A stretch of 8,859 bases of DNA from a bacterium (GCA_021786695.1 JAJYMT010000067.1:1-8859), one strand, 5' to 3'; positions 1 through 6,804 are shown, numbered from the stretch's first letter. The notes: generated from the sequence alone by a model not told the origin. Translations and numbers: made by a program.

Positions 1-315
1 TCTTCGCAGGTGCAGATCGCGATCCTGACCGAAGAGGTGAAGCGTCTGACCGAACATCTGCAGGCGCATAAGCATGATCATTCATCGCGCCGCGGCCTGT
101 TGAAAAAGGTCAACGAACGCCGCAAACTGCTTAAGTATCTGCAGAAAGAGGACTCCGAGGCCTTTAATGAGCTGGCCAAGAAATTGAAATTGAAGATCGC
201 CAAAAAGATGATCGAGGAAGAGGAAGAGGAGAGGCGCAAAGAACAGGAACTGCTGGCGGCAAGCGAGATCAAGGCCGATGACGAGGAACCGGCGGAAGAG
301 GCCAAAGAGGAATAA
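1..315 (+). CDS. rpsO: 30S ribosomal protein S15, 5'-truncated by the window edge
   Basis: S15 is a primary 16S rRNA-binding protein of the small-subunit platform and contributes to the B4 bridge with the large subunit. The frame is open from base 1, so the gene starts outside the window and about 20-25 N-terminal residues are missing. The 104 visible residues include the family core VQIAILTEEVKRLTEHL, then HKHDHSSRRGLLKKVNERRKLL, which corresponds to the usual DHHSRRGLL RNA-binding segment, and YLQKEDSEAFNELAKKL. Canonical S15 ends soon after this point. Here an extra tail of roughly 35-40 residues follows, containing a run of six Glu and ending in an Asp/Glu-rich stretch. The stop is TAA. 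The next gene begins 4 bases later, and its AGAGG ribosome binding site lies inside the rpsO tail, so the two are probably co-transcribed and translationally coupled. The identification is secure; the role of the tail is unknown. Confidence 0.96.
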   Translation, partial: SSQVQIAILTEEVKRLTEHLQAHKHDHSSRRGLLKKVNERRKLLKYLQKEDSEAFNELAKKLKLKIAKKMIEEEEEERRKEQELLAASEIKADDEEPAEEAKEE

Positions 316-319
316 CGAT

Positions 320-820
320 ATGATTACCAAACATAAGGAGCAGCGGGTGGGCGTGCTGGTCGACGTGTCCAATATGTACCACTCGGCGAAAAATCTGTAC
401 AAGCGCCGCGTCAACTTCAAGGAGGTTTTGACGCAGGCGGTTGCCGGACGCAAGCTGATCCGTTCGATCGCCTATGTAGTTAAGTCGGAATCGGCCGAAG
501 AATTAAGGTTCTTCGAGGCGCTTTCACAGCAGGGCTTCGAGGTAAAAATGAAGGACCTGCAAGTTTTCGCCGGCGGCTCCAAGAAGGGCGACTGGGATGT
601 CGGCATCACCATCGACGCGATTAAGCTCGCCAAGAACCTGGATGTGATCGTACTGGTCACGGGCGACGGCGATTATCTGCCGCTGGTCGAATACCTGCAG
701 TACAATATGGGCTGCCTGGTCGAGGTGATGGCATTCCGCCAGACCACCTCCGGCAAACTGATCGAGCACGCTGACGATTTCGTCAATTTGAGTGAAAATA
801 GGAAATTTTTGTTGAGATAA
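320..820 (+). CDS. NYN domain (LabA/DUF88 family) predicted ribonuclease
   Basis: This 166-residue protein is a single NYN (PIN-like) domain of the LabA/DUF88 type. The family is predicted to act as metal-dependent ribonucleases, and the substrate here is unknown. The fold's acidic motifs are visible in order: VDVSNMY at 14-20 with Asp15 and Asn18, KGDWDVGITIDA at 89-100 with Asp91, Asp93 and Asp99, and TGDGDYLPLVEYL at 114-126 with Asp116 and Asp118. Hydrophobic strands such as VIVLVTG precede the last acidic pair. There is no signal peptide or membrane segment. I chose ATG 320 because AGAGG at 306-310 is correctly spaced; an in-frame upstream start at 278 would only add rpsO-derived Arg/Lys sequence. 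It sits between rpsO and pnp, two genes usually adjacent to each other, so a role in RNA processing or ribosome-linked turnover is a reasonable inference. It has no additional C-terminal domain. Confidence 0.88.
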   Translation: MITKHKEQRVGVLVDVSNMYHSAKNLYKRRVNFKEVLTQAVAGRKLIRSIAYVVKSESAEELRFFEALSQQGFEVKMKDLQVFAGGSKKGDWDVGITIDAIKLAKNLDVIVLVTGDGDYLPLVEYLQYNMGCLVEVMAFRQTTSGKLIEHADDFVNLSENRKFLLR

Positions 821-829
821 TGAACATTT

Positions 830-973
830 AATTATTTTAGAGCGTCTTTTGCCAGCTACGTTCGTTCGCTCCAGCGCGCTCACTCACTGCAGATTTCTCG
901 CGGCCTCTTCACTTCGTGAAACCGTGCCCGGCCGCGAGAAAATGCCGCTGACAAAAGACGCTCTAAAATAATT
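830..973. repeat. 144-bp foldback element with 27-bp terminal inverted repeats
   Basis: Bases 830-856 and 947-973 are inverted repeats of 27 bp with a single mismatch (GCTGGC against GCTGAC at the inner edge). Nested inside is a perfect 12-bp inverted repeat, 894-905 with 930-941 (TTTCTCGCGGCC). Inside that is a 5-bp hairpin, TTCAC/GTGAA at 908-920. The left interior, 857-893, is unpaired on this reading. The outer arms are AT-rich at the tips and the centre is GC-rich. No ORF of plausible coding character is present. The pentamer TGAAC occurs near both ends (821-825 and 973-977) but not at equal distances from the arms, so a target duplication is not convincing. Candidates are a MITE-like non-autonomous element, a dispersed extragenic palindrome, or a structured RNA or terminator after the NYN gene. 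The structure is certain; the nature of the element is not. Confidence 0.75.
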
Positions 974-980
974 GAACCCT

Positions 981-986
981 TATAAT
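981..986 (+). promoter_or_regulatory. Candidate -10 box of a pnp promoter
   Basis: A consensus TATAAT hexamer lies in an AT-rich stretch between the foldback element and the pnp leader hairpin. Transcription would start near 993, giving a leader of about 80 bases. No good -35 hexamer is present at 16-18 bp spacing; that region is the right arm of the foldback element. The call therefore rests on the -10 alone. Confidence 0.35.
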
Positions 987-1000
987 TAATAATGAAGCCT

Positions 1001-1060
1001 GACCGGCAAACAGATAGAACTGTGAAGGATTTTCCAAAACAGTCCTTTAGTTTGCCGGCC
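1001..1060 (+). promoter_or_regulatory. Hairpin in the pnp 5' leader, candidate autoregulatory site
   Basis: A perfect 9-bp stem pairs CCGGCAAAC (1003-1011) with GTTTGCCGG (1050-1058). Inside it ACTGT (1019-1023) pairs with ACAGT (1039-1043), and GGA/TCC (1027-1029 with 1033-1035) closes a TTT loop. An alternative inner helix, AAGGA/TCCTT (1025-1029 with 1043-1047), is mutually exclusive with it. The structure ends 16 bases before the pnp ATG. In E. coli the pnp leader forms a hairpin that RNase III cleaves and PNPase then uses to repress its own synthesis. The position here is analogous, but shared function is inference. Confidence 0.6.
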
Positions 1061-1074
1061 AAGCGAAAAAAATT

Positions 1075-3330
1075 ATGGAGAAAACATTCTCTACCGAGTG
1101 GCTTGGCCGCACACTCACGATTTCAACCGGCAAACTCGCCAAACAAGCGAATGCCTCGGCTACCGTCCAATATGGAGAGACGGTGATTTTGGCTACCGTC
1201 GTCGAGGCCCGGGAAGAGCGGGCCAACATCGATTTTTTCCCCTTGATGGTCGATTTCGAAGAACGGCTCTATGCCGCCGGCATCATCAAGGGTTCGCGCT
1301 GGATCAAGCGCGAGGGACGCCCGTCCGAAGAGGCGGTGCTGACCGGCCGCATGGTCGACCGTTCGATCCGGCCGCTCTTTGCCGACAGTTCGAGAAAAGA
1401 CGTGCAAGTTATCCTGACCGTGCTTTCCTGGGACCAGCAGAACGACTATGATATCATCTGCCTGATCGCGGCCTCGGCCGTGCTGTCGGTTTCCGGCCTG
1501 GATTGGCACGGCCCGATCGGCGGCGTGCGCGTCGGCCGCAGCGCGGAAGGAAAATTCATCTTTAATCCGACTTATGCCGAACGCCTGGAAAGCGACCTGG
1601 ACCTGATCGTCGCCGGTACGCCGGAACGGGTGATCATGATCGAGGCAGGAGCCAAAGAAGTGAAAGAAGAAGAGATGCTCAAGGCGATCCTGGCCGGACA
1701 GAAAGAAATCGCGCCGGCGCTAGATCTGATCAAGAAATTCCAGAAGGAAACCAACATCCGGGAAAAATATACTAAAGCAAAATTAGTCAGCGAGGCGGAA
1801 TTGGCCGAAGAAAAAGAATTCAACGAGGCGAAAGAGATCGCCCGCGGCTGGCTCGACCAGAACGCCGCCGGTATCCTTTTCAACCAGGTCTATAGCACCA
1901 AGGGACAGCGCAAGGCCGCAGTCGACGAACTCAAGAATCAATTAGATACTTTTTTGTTTGAAAAGCAGATCGGTAAGGATCGCCGCTCTAAAGTGGTTGG
2001 CCAGCTGATGAAGGAAGTGGTGGATGCGGAAGTGACCAGGGCGATCCTTTCTGACGGCCGCCGCGTGGACGGCCGCGCCTTGGATGAGCTGCGGCAGATT
2101 ACCGCCGAGGTCAGTTTACTCCCGCGTACTCATGGCACCGGTCTGTTTAGCCGCGGCGAGACGCAAGTGCTGTCGATCGTCACTCTGGGCGCGCCAGGCC
2201 TTGAGCAGTCGCTCGAGGGCGTGGAAGGCGCCGGCACCAAGCGCTATATGCATCACTATAATTTTCCGCCCTACTCGGTCGGCGAGACCAAGAATATCGG
2301 CTCGCCCAGCCGCCGCGACATCGGCCACGGGGCGCTGGCGGAAAAATCGCTCGTTCCGGTTCTGCCGGCGCGCGAGGACTTCCCCTACACCATCCGCGTG
2401 GTTTCTGAAACCATGGGCTCCAACGGTTCCTCTTCCATGGCTTCGGTCTGCGGCTCCACCCTGGCCTTGATGGACGCCGGCGTACCGATCAGAAAAGCGG
2501 TGGCCGGCATCGCAATCGGCATCGCCTCGAACGACGAAATGACCAAATGGAAAGTATTGACCGACCTGCAGGACCTGGAAGACGGCAAGGGCGGCATGGA
2601 TTTCAAGATCGCCGGCACCCGCGACGGCATTACCGCCATCCAGCTCGACACCAAAACCATCGGTCTTAATGAAGAAATAATGGAACAGGCGCTCAAGCAG
2701 GGGCTTAAGGCGCGCCTCCAGATTTTGGATACCATGACGGCGGCGATCGCCAAGCCGCGCGCCGACCTGTCGCAATACGCCCCGCGGATTACCAGCTTCC
2801 ACATCAATCCCGACCGCATCCGCGAGGTGATCGGCCCGGGCGGCAAGGTGATCAACGAGATCATCGCCGCCACCGGCGTCTCGATCGACATCGAGGACGA
2901 CGGCCTGGTAATGATCTGCGGCACCGACGCGGAAAAAGCCAAGCAGGCGGTCGACTGGGTGAAGAACATCGTGCGCGAATTCGCAGTCGGCGAGGTCTTT
3001 ACCGGCAAGGTGGTGCGGTTGATGGACTTCGGCGCTTTCGTCGAACTGACGCCGGGCAATGACGGCATGGTGCACGTCTCGCAACTCGCACCTTACCGCG
3101 TCGGCTCGCCCGCCGACTTCGTGCAGGTCGGAGACGTCGTCACCGTCAAGGTTAAGGAAATAGACGAAAAGGGCCGGGTCAACCTGACCATGCTTGGCTT
3201 GCCAGAAAACGAACCGCTGTGGAAAAACGAGAAGGGCAAGGATGCCGCCGGCGGATTCGGCCGGGGCAATGGTTTTGGCAACGGACGCGACCGACGCGGC
3301 AGTTTTGACCGGCGGCATCGCGACCGGTAA
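1075..3330 (+). CDS. pnp: Polyribonucleotide nucleotidyltransferase (PNPase)
   Basis: PNPase is the phosphorolytic 3'-to-5' exoribonuclease of mRNA decay, a cytoplasmic homotrimer. The 751 residues match the usual length and domain order. A first RNase PH domain covers about 10-145, with REGRPSEEAVLTGRMVDRSIRPLF at 80-102 read in short pieces (REGRPSEE, IRPLF). An all-helical linker covers about 240-320. The second, catalytic RNase PH domain covers about 325-555, with the phosphate-binding segment MGSNGSSSMAS at 447-457 and the metal-binding Asp503 and Asp509 in LEDGKGGMDFK. A KH domain covers about 573-630 with IGPGGK at 586-591. An S1 domain covers about 636-705, starting GEVFTGKVVRLMDFGAF. 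A Gly/Arg/Asp-rich tail runs from about 720 to 751. One usual residue differs: the family motif GDMDFK reads GGMDFK here, with Gly507 where Asp is expected. ATG 1075 matches the family N-terminus, although no Shine-Dalgarno precedes it. The stop is TAA. Confidence 0.98.
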   Translation: MEKTFSTEWLGRTLTISTGKLAKQANASATVQYGETVILATVVEAREERANIDFFPLMVDFEERLYAAGIIKGSRWIKREGRPSEEAVLTGRMVDRSIRPLFADSSRKDVQVILTVLSWDQQNDYDIICLIAASAVLSVSGLDWHGPIGGVRVGRSAEGKFIFNPTYAERLESDLDLIVAGTPERVIMIEAGAKEVKEEEMLKAILAGQKEIAPALDLIKKFQKETNIREKYTKAKLVSEAELAEEKEFNEAKEIARGWLDQNAAGILFNQVYSTKGQRKAAVDELKNQLDTFLFEKQIGKDRRSKVVGQLMKEVVDAEVTRAILSDGRRVDGRALDELRQITAEVSLLPRTHGTGLFSRGETQVLSIVTLGAPGLEQSLEGVEGAGTKRYMHHYNFPPYSVGETKNIGSPSRRDIGHGALAEKSLVPVLPAREDFPYTIRVVSETMGSNGSSSMASVCGSTLALMDAGVPIRKAVAGIAIGIASNDEMTKWKVLTDLQDLEDGKGGMDFKIAGTRDGITAIQLDTKTIGLNEEIMEQALKQGLKARLQILDTMTAAIAKPRADLSQYAPRITSFHINPDRIREVIGPGGKVINEIIAATGVSIDIEDDGLVMICGTDAEKAKQAVDWVKNIVREFAVGEVFTGKVVRLMDFGAFVELTPGNDGMVHVSQLAPYRVGSPADFVQVGDVVTVKVKEIDEKGRVNLTMLGLPENEPLWKNEKGKDAAGGFGRGNGFGNGRDRRGSFDRRHRDR

Positions 3331-3333
3331 TCG

Positions 3334-3362
3334 TTGACATTAGCGAAATCATCTGTTATTAT
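3334..3362 (+). promoter_or_regulatory. Strong sigma-70-type promoter for nusA
   Basis: TTGACA (3334-3339) is followed after exactly 17 bp by TATTAT (3357-3362), with the extended -10 element TGT immediately before it (3354-3356). It begins 3 bases after the pnp stop codon. The predicted start site is near 3368-3370, so nusA can be transcribed independently of pnp. This is the best promoter match in the window. Confidence 0.8.
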
Positions 3363-3368
3363 AAAGAT

Positions 3369-3404
3369 AAGCTAGTTGTATTATTACAATTAGCTTTTTC
3401 TTTT
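3369..3404 (+). terminator. Terminator-like hairpin at the start of the nusA leader
   Basis: AAGCTAGTTGTA (3369-3380) pairs with TACAATTAGCTT (3385-3396) through a 12-bp stem containing one G-U pair and a 4-base loop TTAT. A T-rich run continues to 3404, as in an intrinsic terminator, although the stem is AT-rich. It lies after the pnp stop, so it can end pnp transcripts. It also lies directly downstream of the predicted nusA start site, so it would form the very 5' end of the nusA mRNA, acting as an attenuator or a 5' stabilising hairpin. Confidence 0.6.
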
Positions 3405-3443
3405 ATCTATAAATACTAATATTATAGAGATAATATAAATTTT

Positions 3444-4724
3444 ATGTCGGATATTACTAGCGCGATCAAGCAGATCTGCGACGAGAAAAATTTAAGCTAT
3501 GAGGCGGTGGTTGAGACGATCGAGTCGGCGCTGGCCGCGGCTTATCGCAAGGATTTCGGCGAAAAAAACCAGAACATCAAAGTGGAGTTCGACCCGGAAA
3601 CGGGCAAGTCCAAGGTTTATGATATAAAAACGGTGGTGGAAGACCTGCCGGAAGAGGAATTGGCGGAAATCGCCGAGGAGGAGACGGTAGAGGAGAAAAA
3701 ACCGAGAGGAAAAAAAGAAGAACCGGCTGCTCCGCCCGAACCGACGGCGGAAGGCGAGGAGGAAAAAAAGAAATTCAATCCTAAGACCGAACTGCAGATC
3801 AAGGACGCCAGGACGATAAAAAAGACCGCCAAAATCGGCGACGAACTGAAGACCAAACTGGAAGTACCGGCGGCTTACGGCCGCATGGCCGCGCAGACCG
3901 CCAAGCAGGTAATCATCCAGCGCCTGCGCGAGGCCGAACGCGATACGGTGTTCAATGAATTTAAAGACAAGGAAAAGGAGGTTATCTCCGGCGTAGTCCA
4001 GCGCCGCGAGGGAGCGATCGTACTGATCGACCTGGGCAAAGCGGTCGGCGTCTTGCCGCCCGACGAGCAGATCTACGGCGAGCGCTACAATTCCGGCGAC
4101 CGGATCAAGATATACGTCAAAGAGGTGCGCACCACCTCCAAGGGTCCGGAAATCGTGCTTTCCCGCACCTCGGACGAGATTCTGCGCAAGGTGTTTTATC
4201 TGGAAATCCCGGAAATCTCCAACGGCCTGATCGAACTCAAGGCGGTAGCGCGCGAAGCCGGCGCCCGTTCCAAGGTGGCGGTCTTCACCAATTCCGACAA
4301 GGTCGATCCGATCGGCTCTTGCGTCGGCCAGCGCGGCGCGCGCATCCAGACCATCATCCAGGAACTCGGCGGTGAAAAAGTCGATATCATCCAGTATGAC
4401 GAAGACCCGGTGAAGTTCATCATCAATGCGCTCTCTCCGGCCAAGATATTGAACGTCGAACTTAACCAAGAAGAAAAAAAATCCACCGTCCTGGTCGCCG
4501 AAGACCAGCTGTCGCTGGCGATCGGCCGCGGCGGCCAAAACGCCCGCTTGGCGGCGCGTCTGACCGGCTGGAAGATCGACATTGTCGGTAAGGAAGGCGA
4601 GAAGGCAAAGGAAGAGGAGGTGGAGGAAAAAGAAGAAGTTATTGAACCGGAAGTCGAAGAAGAAAAGCCGATCGAAGAAGATGATGCTTCTACGCAAGCT
4701 CAAGAAGAAAAAAAAGAAGATTAA
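3444..4724 (+). CDS. nusA: Transcription termination/antitermination protein NusA
   Basis: NusA binds RNA polymerase and the nascent RNA, promotes pausing and intrinsic termination, and supports antitermination. The 426 residues show the RNAP-binding N-terminal domain from 1 to about 165, which starts with IKQICDEKNLSYEAVVETIESAL and ends AAQTAKQVIIQRLREAERD. The S1 domain is at about 178-243, ending IVLSRTS. KH1 is at about 247-315 with GSCVGQRGARIQTI at 291-304. KH2 is at about 318-380 with AIGRGGQNARLAARLTGW at 359-376. Residues about 68-112 form an insertion rich in Glu, Lys and Pro within the N-terminal domain. Residues 383-426 are a highly acidic tail in place of any AR repeats. The start has no Shine-Dalgarno and follows a very AT-rich leader, but it aligns with the family N-terminus. 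The usual rimP upstream and infB downstream are absent. The stop is TAA. Confidence 0.97.
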   Translation: MSDITSAIKQICDEKNLSYEAVVETIESALAAAYRKDFGEKNQNIKVEFDPETGKSKVYDIKTVVEDLPEEELAEIAEEETVEEKKPRGKKEEPAAPPEPTAEGEEEKKKFNPKTELQIKDARTIKKTAKIGDELKTKLEVPAAYGRMAAQTAKQVIIQRLREAERDTVFNEFKDKEKEVISGVVQRREGAIVLIDLGKAVGVLPPDEQIYGERYNSGDRIKIYVKEVRTTSKGPEIVLSRTSDEILRKVFYLEIPEISNGLIELKAVAREAGARSKVAVFTNSDKVDPIGSCVGQRGARIQTIIQELGGEKVDIIQYDEDPVKFIINALSPAKILNVELNQEEKKSTVLVAEDQLSLAIGRGGQNARLAARLTGWKIDIVGKEGEKAKEEEVEEKEEVIEPEVEEEKPIEEDDASTQAQEEKKED

Positions 4725-4767
4725 GATATTCTTAAATCTTAATTCATAAATCTTAAATCTATCTAGT
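4721..4767 (+). repeat. AT-rich nusA-hppA gap with short palindrome and direct repeats
   Basis: TTAAGA-TAT-TCTTAA (4721-4735) is a short palindrome overlapping the nusA stop codon. AAATCTTAA occurs at 4734-4742 and 4748-4756, a 14-base period, and TCTTAAATCT occurs at 4730-4739 and 4751-4760. There is no Shine-Dalgarno ahead of the hppA ATG and no convincing promoter. These may be slippage-derived repeats or a binding site. Confidence 0.5.
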
Positions 4768-6765
4768 ATGACCACCGCATTCGTGCTTCTGTGCGCCGGA
4801 CTGGCGATTGCCTACGGCGCGATCCTCATCAAAATGGTGCTGCGTCTGCCTGCCGGCAACGAAAAGATGCAGGCAATCGCCAAGGCGATCCAAGACGGCG
4901 CCAAGGCCTATCTGAACCGCCAGTACAAGACCGTGGCGGTCGTGGCTGCCGTCTTATTTCTCATCATCGGTTTCGTGCCTTCTCTTGGCTGGACTACCGC
5001 GCTCGCTTTTCTCTCCGGCGCCTTCCTTTCCGCTCTGACCGGCTACATCGGCATGAATGTTTCGGTACGCGCCAATGTCCGCACGGCTGAAGCGGCGCGC
5101 GGCGGCTTGGCCAGCGCTTTGAAAGTCGCAGTGCAGGGCGGCTCGGTCACCGGCATGCTGGTCACCGGCCTGGCGCTTTTCGGCACCGCCGGGTTTTATT
5201 ATATTACGAAAGATCTTCATGCCCTGATCGGCCTCGGCTTCGGCGGTTCGCTGATCTCGATTTTCGCCCGTCTGGGCGGCGGCATCTTCACCAAGGCCGC
5301 GGATGTTGGCGCTGATCTGGTCGGTAAGGTGGAAGCCGGCATCCCGGAAGACGATCCGCGCAATCCGGCGGTGATCGCCGACAACGTCGGCGACAACGTC
5401 GGCGACTGCGCCGGCATGGCGGCCGACCTGTTCGAGACCTATGTGGTCACCTCGATCGCCGCGATGATTTTGGGCGAACTGACTTTCGGCGACTCCGGGG
5501 CAGCGATCGTTTTCCCGCTGGTCTTGGGCGGCGCTTCGATCATTGCCTCGATCATCGGCACTTTTTTCATCAAACTAGGGAGTAAACAAAATATCATGAT
5601 GGCGCTTTACAAGGGATTGATGGTCGCCGGCCTGCTGGCCGCCATCGCTTTTTATCCGATCACCAAGTGGTTGATGGGTGCGAACGGCGCTTTTAGCGTG
5701 ATGAATCTGTATCTTTCCTCGCTCATCGGTCTGGCCGTCACCGCCCTGATGATCGTAATCACCGAATATTATACGGCCAAAGAATACGCGCCGGTAAAGG
5801 GCATCGCCGAAGCGTCGAAAACCGGCCACGGCACCAATATTATCGAGGGCCTGTCGGTCTCGATGAAGTCGACCGCCGCGCCGGTGCTGGTGATCGTAGC
5901 CGCCATCCTGGGGGCATACGGATTGGCCGGCATCTACGGCGTCGCGATCGCGGCGATGGCGATGCTGTCCATGGCTGGCATTATCGTGACCATCGATTCC
6001 TACGGCCCGATCACCGATAACGCCGGCGGCATCGCCGAGATGGCCGAGATGGAAGAGTCGGTGCGCGCGGTCACCGATCCGCTCGACGCGGTCGGCAACA
6101 CCACCAAGGCGGTGACCAAGGGTTACGCCATCGGTTCGGCCGCTTTGGCGGCGCTGGTGCTGTTCGCGGACTTTACCAACAGCTTGCCGTCGAGCGTGCA
6201 ATTTTTGATCAATGATCCGAAGGTGCTCGCCGGCTTATTTTTAGGCGGTCTGTTGCCGTATTACTTCGGCGCGCTGGCGATGAAGGCGGTCGGCCGCGCC
6301 GCCGGTTCGGTGGTGGAGGAAGTGCGCGCGCAATTCAAAGAAAAACCCGGCATCATGGCCGGCACTGATAAGCCGGACTACGGCCGCACGGTGGATATCG
6401 TCACCAAGGCGGCGATCGGCGAGATGATCGCGCCGGCCTTGATTCCGGTGCTCGCTCCGATCCTGGTCGGCTTCATCCTGGGCGTGGAAGCGCTCGGAGG
6501 CCTTCTGGTCGGTTCGATAATTACCGGCATCTTCGTCGCCATTTCGATGACTACCGGGGGCGGTGCCTGGGATAACGCGAAGAAATATATTGAGTCGGCT
6601 CCGCCAGCTGGCGGATTCGGTGGTAAGGGTTCGTTCGCCCATCAGGCGGCGGTGACCGGCGATACGGTCGGCGATCCTTACAAAGACACCGCCGGTCCGG
6701 CGATAAACCCAATGATTAAGATATTGAACATAGTAGCTCTTTTGATCGTCGGTTTATTGATCTAA
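4768..6765 (+). CDS. hppA: Membrane-bound proton-pumping pyrophosphatase, K+-independent type
   Basis: This integral membrane enzyme hydrolyses pyrophosphate and pumps protons across the cytoplasmic membrane. The 665 residues contain about 14-16 hydrophobic segments, typical of the family. The PPi/Mg-binding signature DVGADLVGKVE is at 179-189, followed by EDDPRNPAVIADNVGDNVGDCAGMAADLFETY (shown by DNVGDNVGDCAG at 205-216). The late motifs DSYGPITDNAGGIAEM at 410-425 and GDTVGDPYKDTAGPAINPM at 631-649 complete the active site. The subtype position reads GNTTKAVTKG at 443-452, with Lys447 and Thr450. In this family K+-dependent enzymes have Ala and Gly there, whereas Lys/Thr marks K+-independent enzymes, which are known as H+ pumps. 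The ATG at 4768 gives the usual short N-terminus starting in the first membrane helix. There is no Shine-Dalgarno. The stop is TAA. The gene follows nusA by 43 bases. Confidence 0.97.
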   Translation: MTTAFVLLCAGLAIAYGAILIKMVLRLPAGNEKMQAIAKAIQDGAKAYLNRQYKTVAVVAAVLFLIIGFVPSLGWTTALAFLSGAFLSALTGYIGMNVSVRANVRTAEAARGGLASALKVAVQGGSVTGMLVTGLALFGTAGFYYITKDLHALIGLGFGGSLISIFARLGGGIFTKAADVGADLVGKVEAGIPEDDPRNPAVIADNVGDNVGDCAGMAADLFETYVVTSIAAMILGELTFGDSGAAIVFPLVLGGASIIASIIGTFFIKLGSKQNIMMALYKGLMVAGLLAAIAFYPITKWLMGANGAFSVMNLYLSSLIGLAVTALMIVITEYYTAKEYAPVKGIAEASKTGHGTNIIEGLSVSMKSTAAPVLVIVAAILGAYGLAGIYGVAIAAMAMLSMAGIIVTIDSYGPITDNAGGIAEMAEMEESVRAVTDPLDAVGNTTKAVTKGYAIGSAALAALVLFADFTNSLPSSVQFLINDPKVLAGLFLGGLLPYYFGALAMKAVGRAAGSVVEEVRAQFKEKPGIMAGTDKPDYGRTVDIVTKAAIGEMIAPALIPVLAPILVGFILGVEALGGLLVGSIITGIFVAISMTTGGGAWDNAKKYIESAPPAGGFGGKGSFAHQAAVTGDTVGDPYKDTAGPAINPMIKILNIVALLIVGLLI

Positions 6766-6787
6766 AAAATTGGTGCAGTTATCAACG

Positions 6788-6796
6788 AAGGGAGGT
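6788..6796 (+). promoter_or_regulatory. Strong ribosome binding site of the unknown gene at 6805
   Basis: AAGGGAGGT lies 8 bases upstream of a GTG codon. It is much stronger than anything ahead of pnp, nusA, hppA or tig, and it fixes GTG 6805 as the start. Confidence 0.75.
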
Positions 6797-6804
6797 AGCT
6801 GAAA

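Noticed and set aside
10..12. GTG as an rpsO start
   Set aside because: It lies within the conserved VQIA segment of S15, and the frame is open to base 1; the true start is outside the window.
278..319. Upstream in-frame start for the NYN gene
   Set aside because: It would add 14 Arg/Lys-rich residues from the overlapping rpsO tail; ATG 320 has a correctly spaced AGAGG and the family N-terminus.
821..977. TGAAC at both ends of the foldback element as a target-site duplication
   Set aside because: The left copy is 4 bases away from the arm while the right copy overlaps the arm's last base, so the geometry does not fit a simple duplication.
880..1062. 60-residue antisense frame within the foldback element
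   Set aside because: It covers inverted-repeat and leader-hairpin sequence and has no ribosome binding site or recognisable protein features.
2116..3318. 400-residue antisense reading frame opposite pnp
   Set aside because: It is the complement of a well-conserved gene; the translation has no recognisable domain and only reflects GC-rich codon structure.
3492..4775. 427-residue antisense reading frame opposite nusA
   Set aside because: Its Phe/Leu/Arg-rich runs are the complement of Glu and Lys codons in NusA; no start context or domain is seen.
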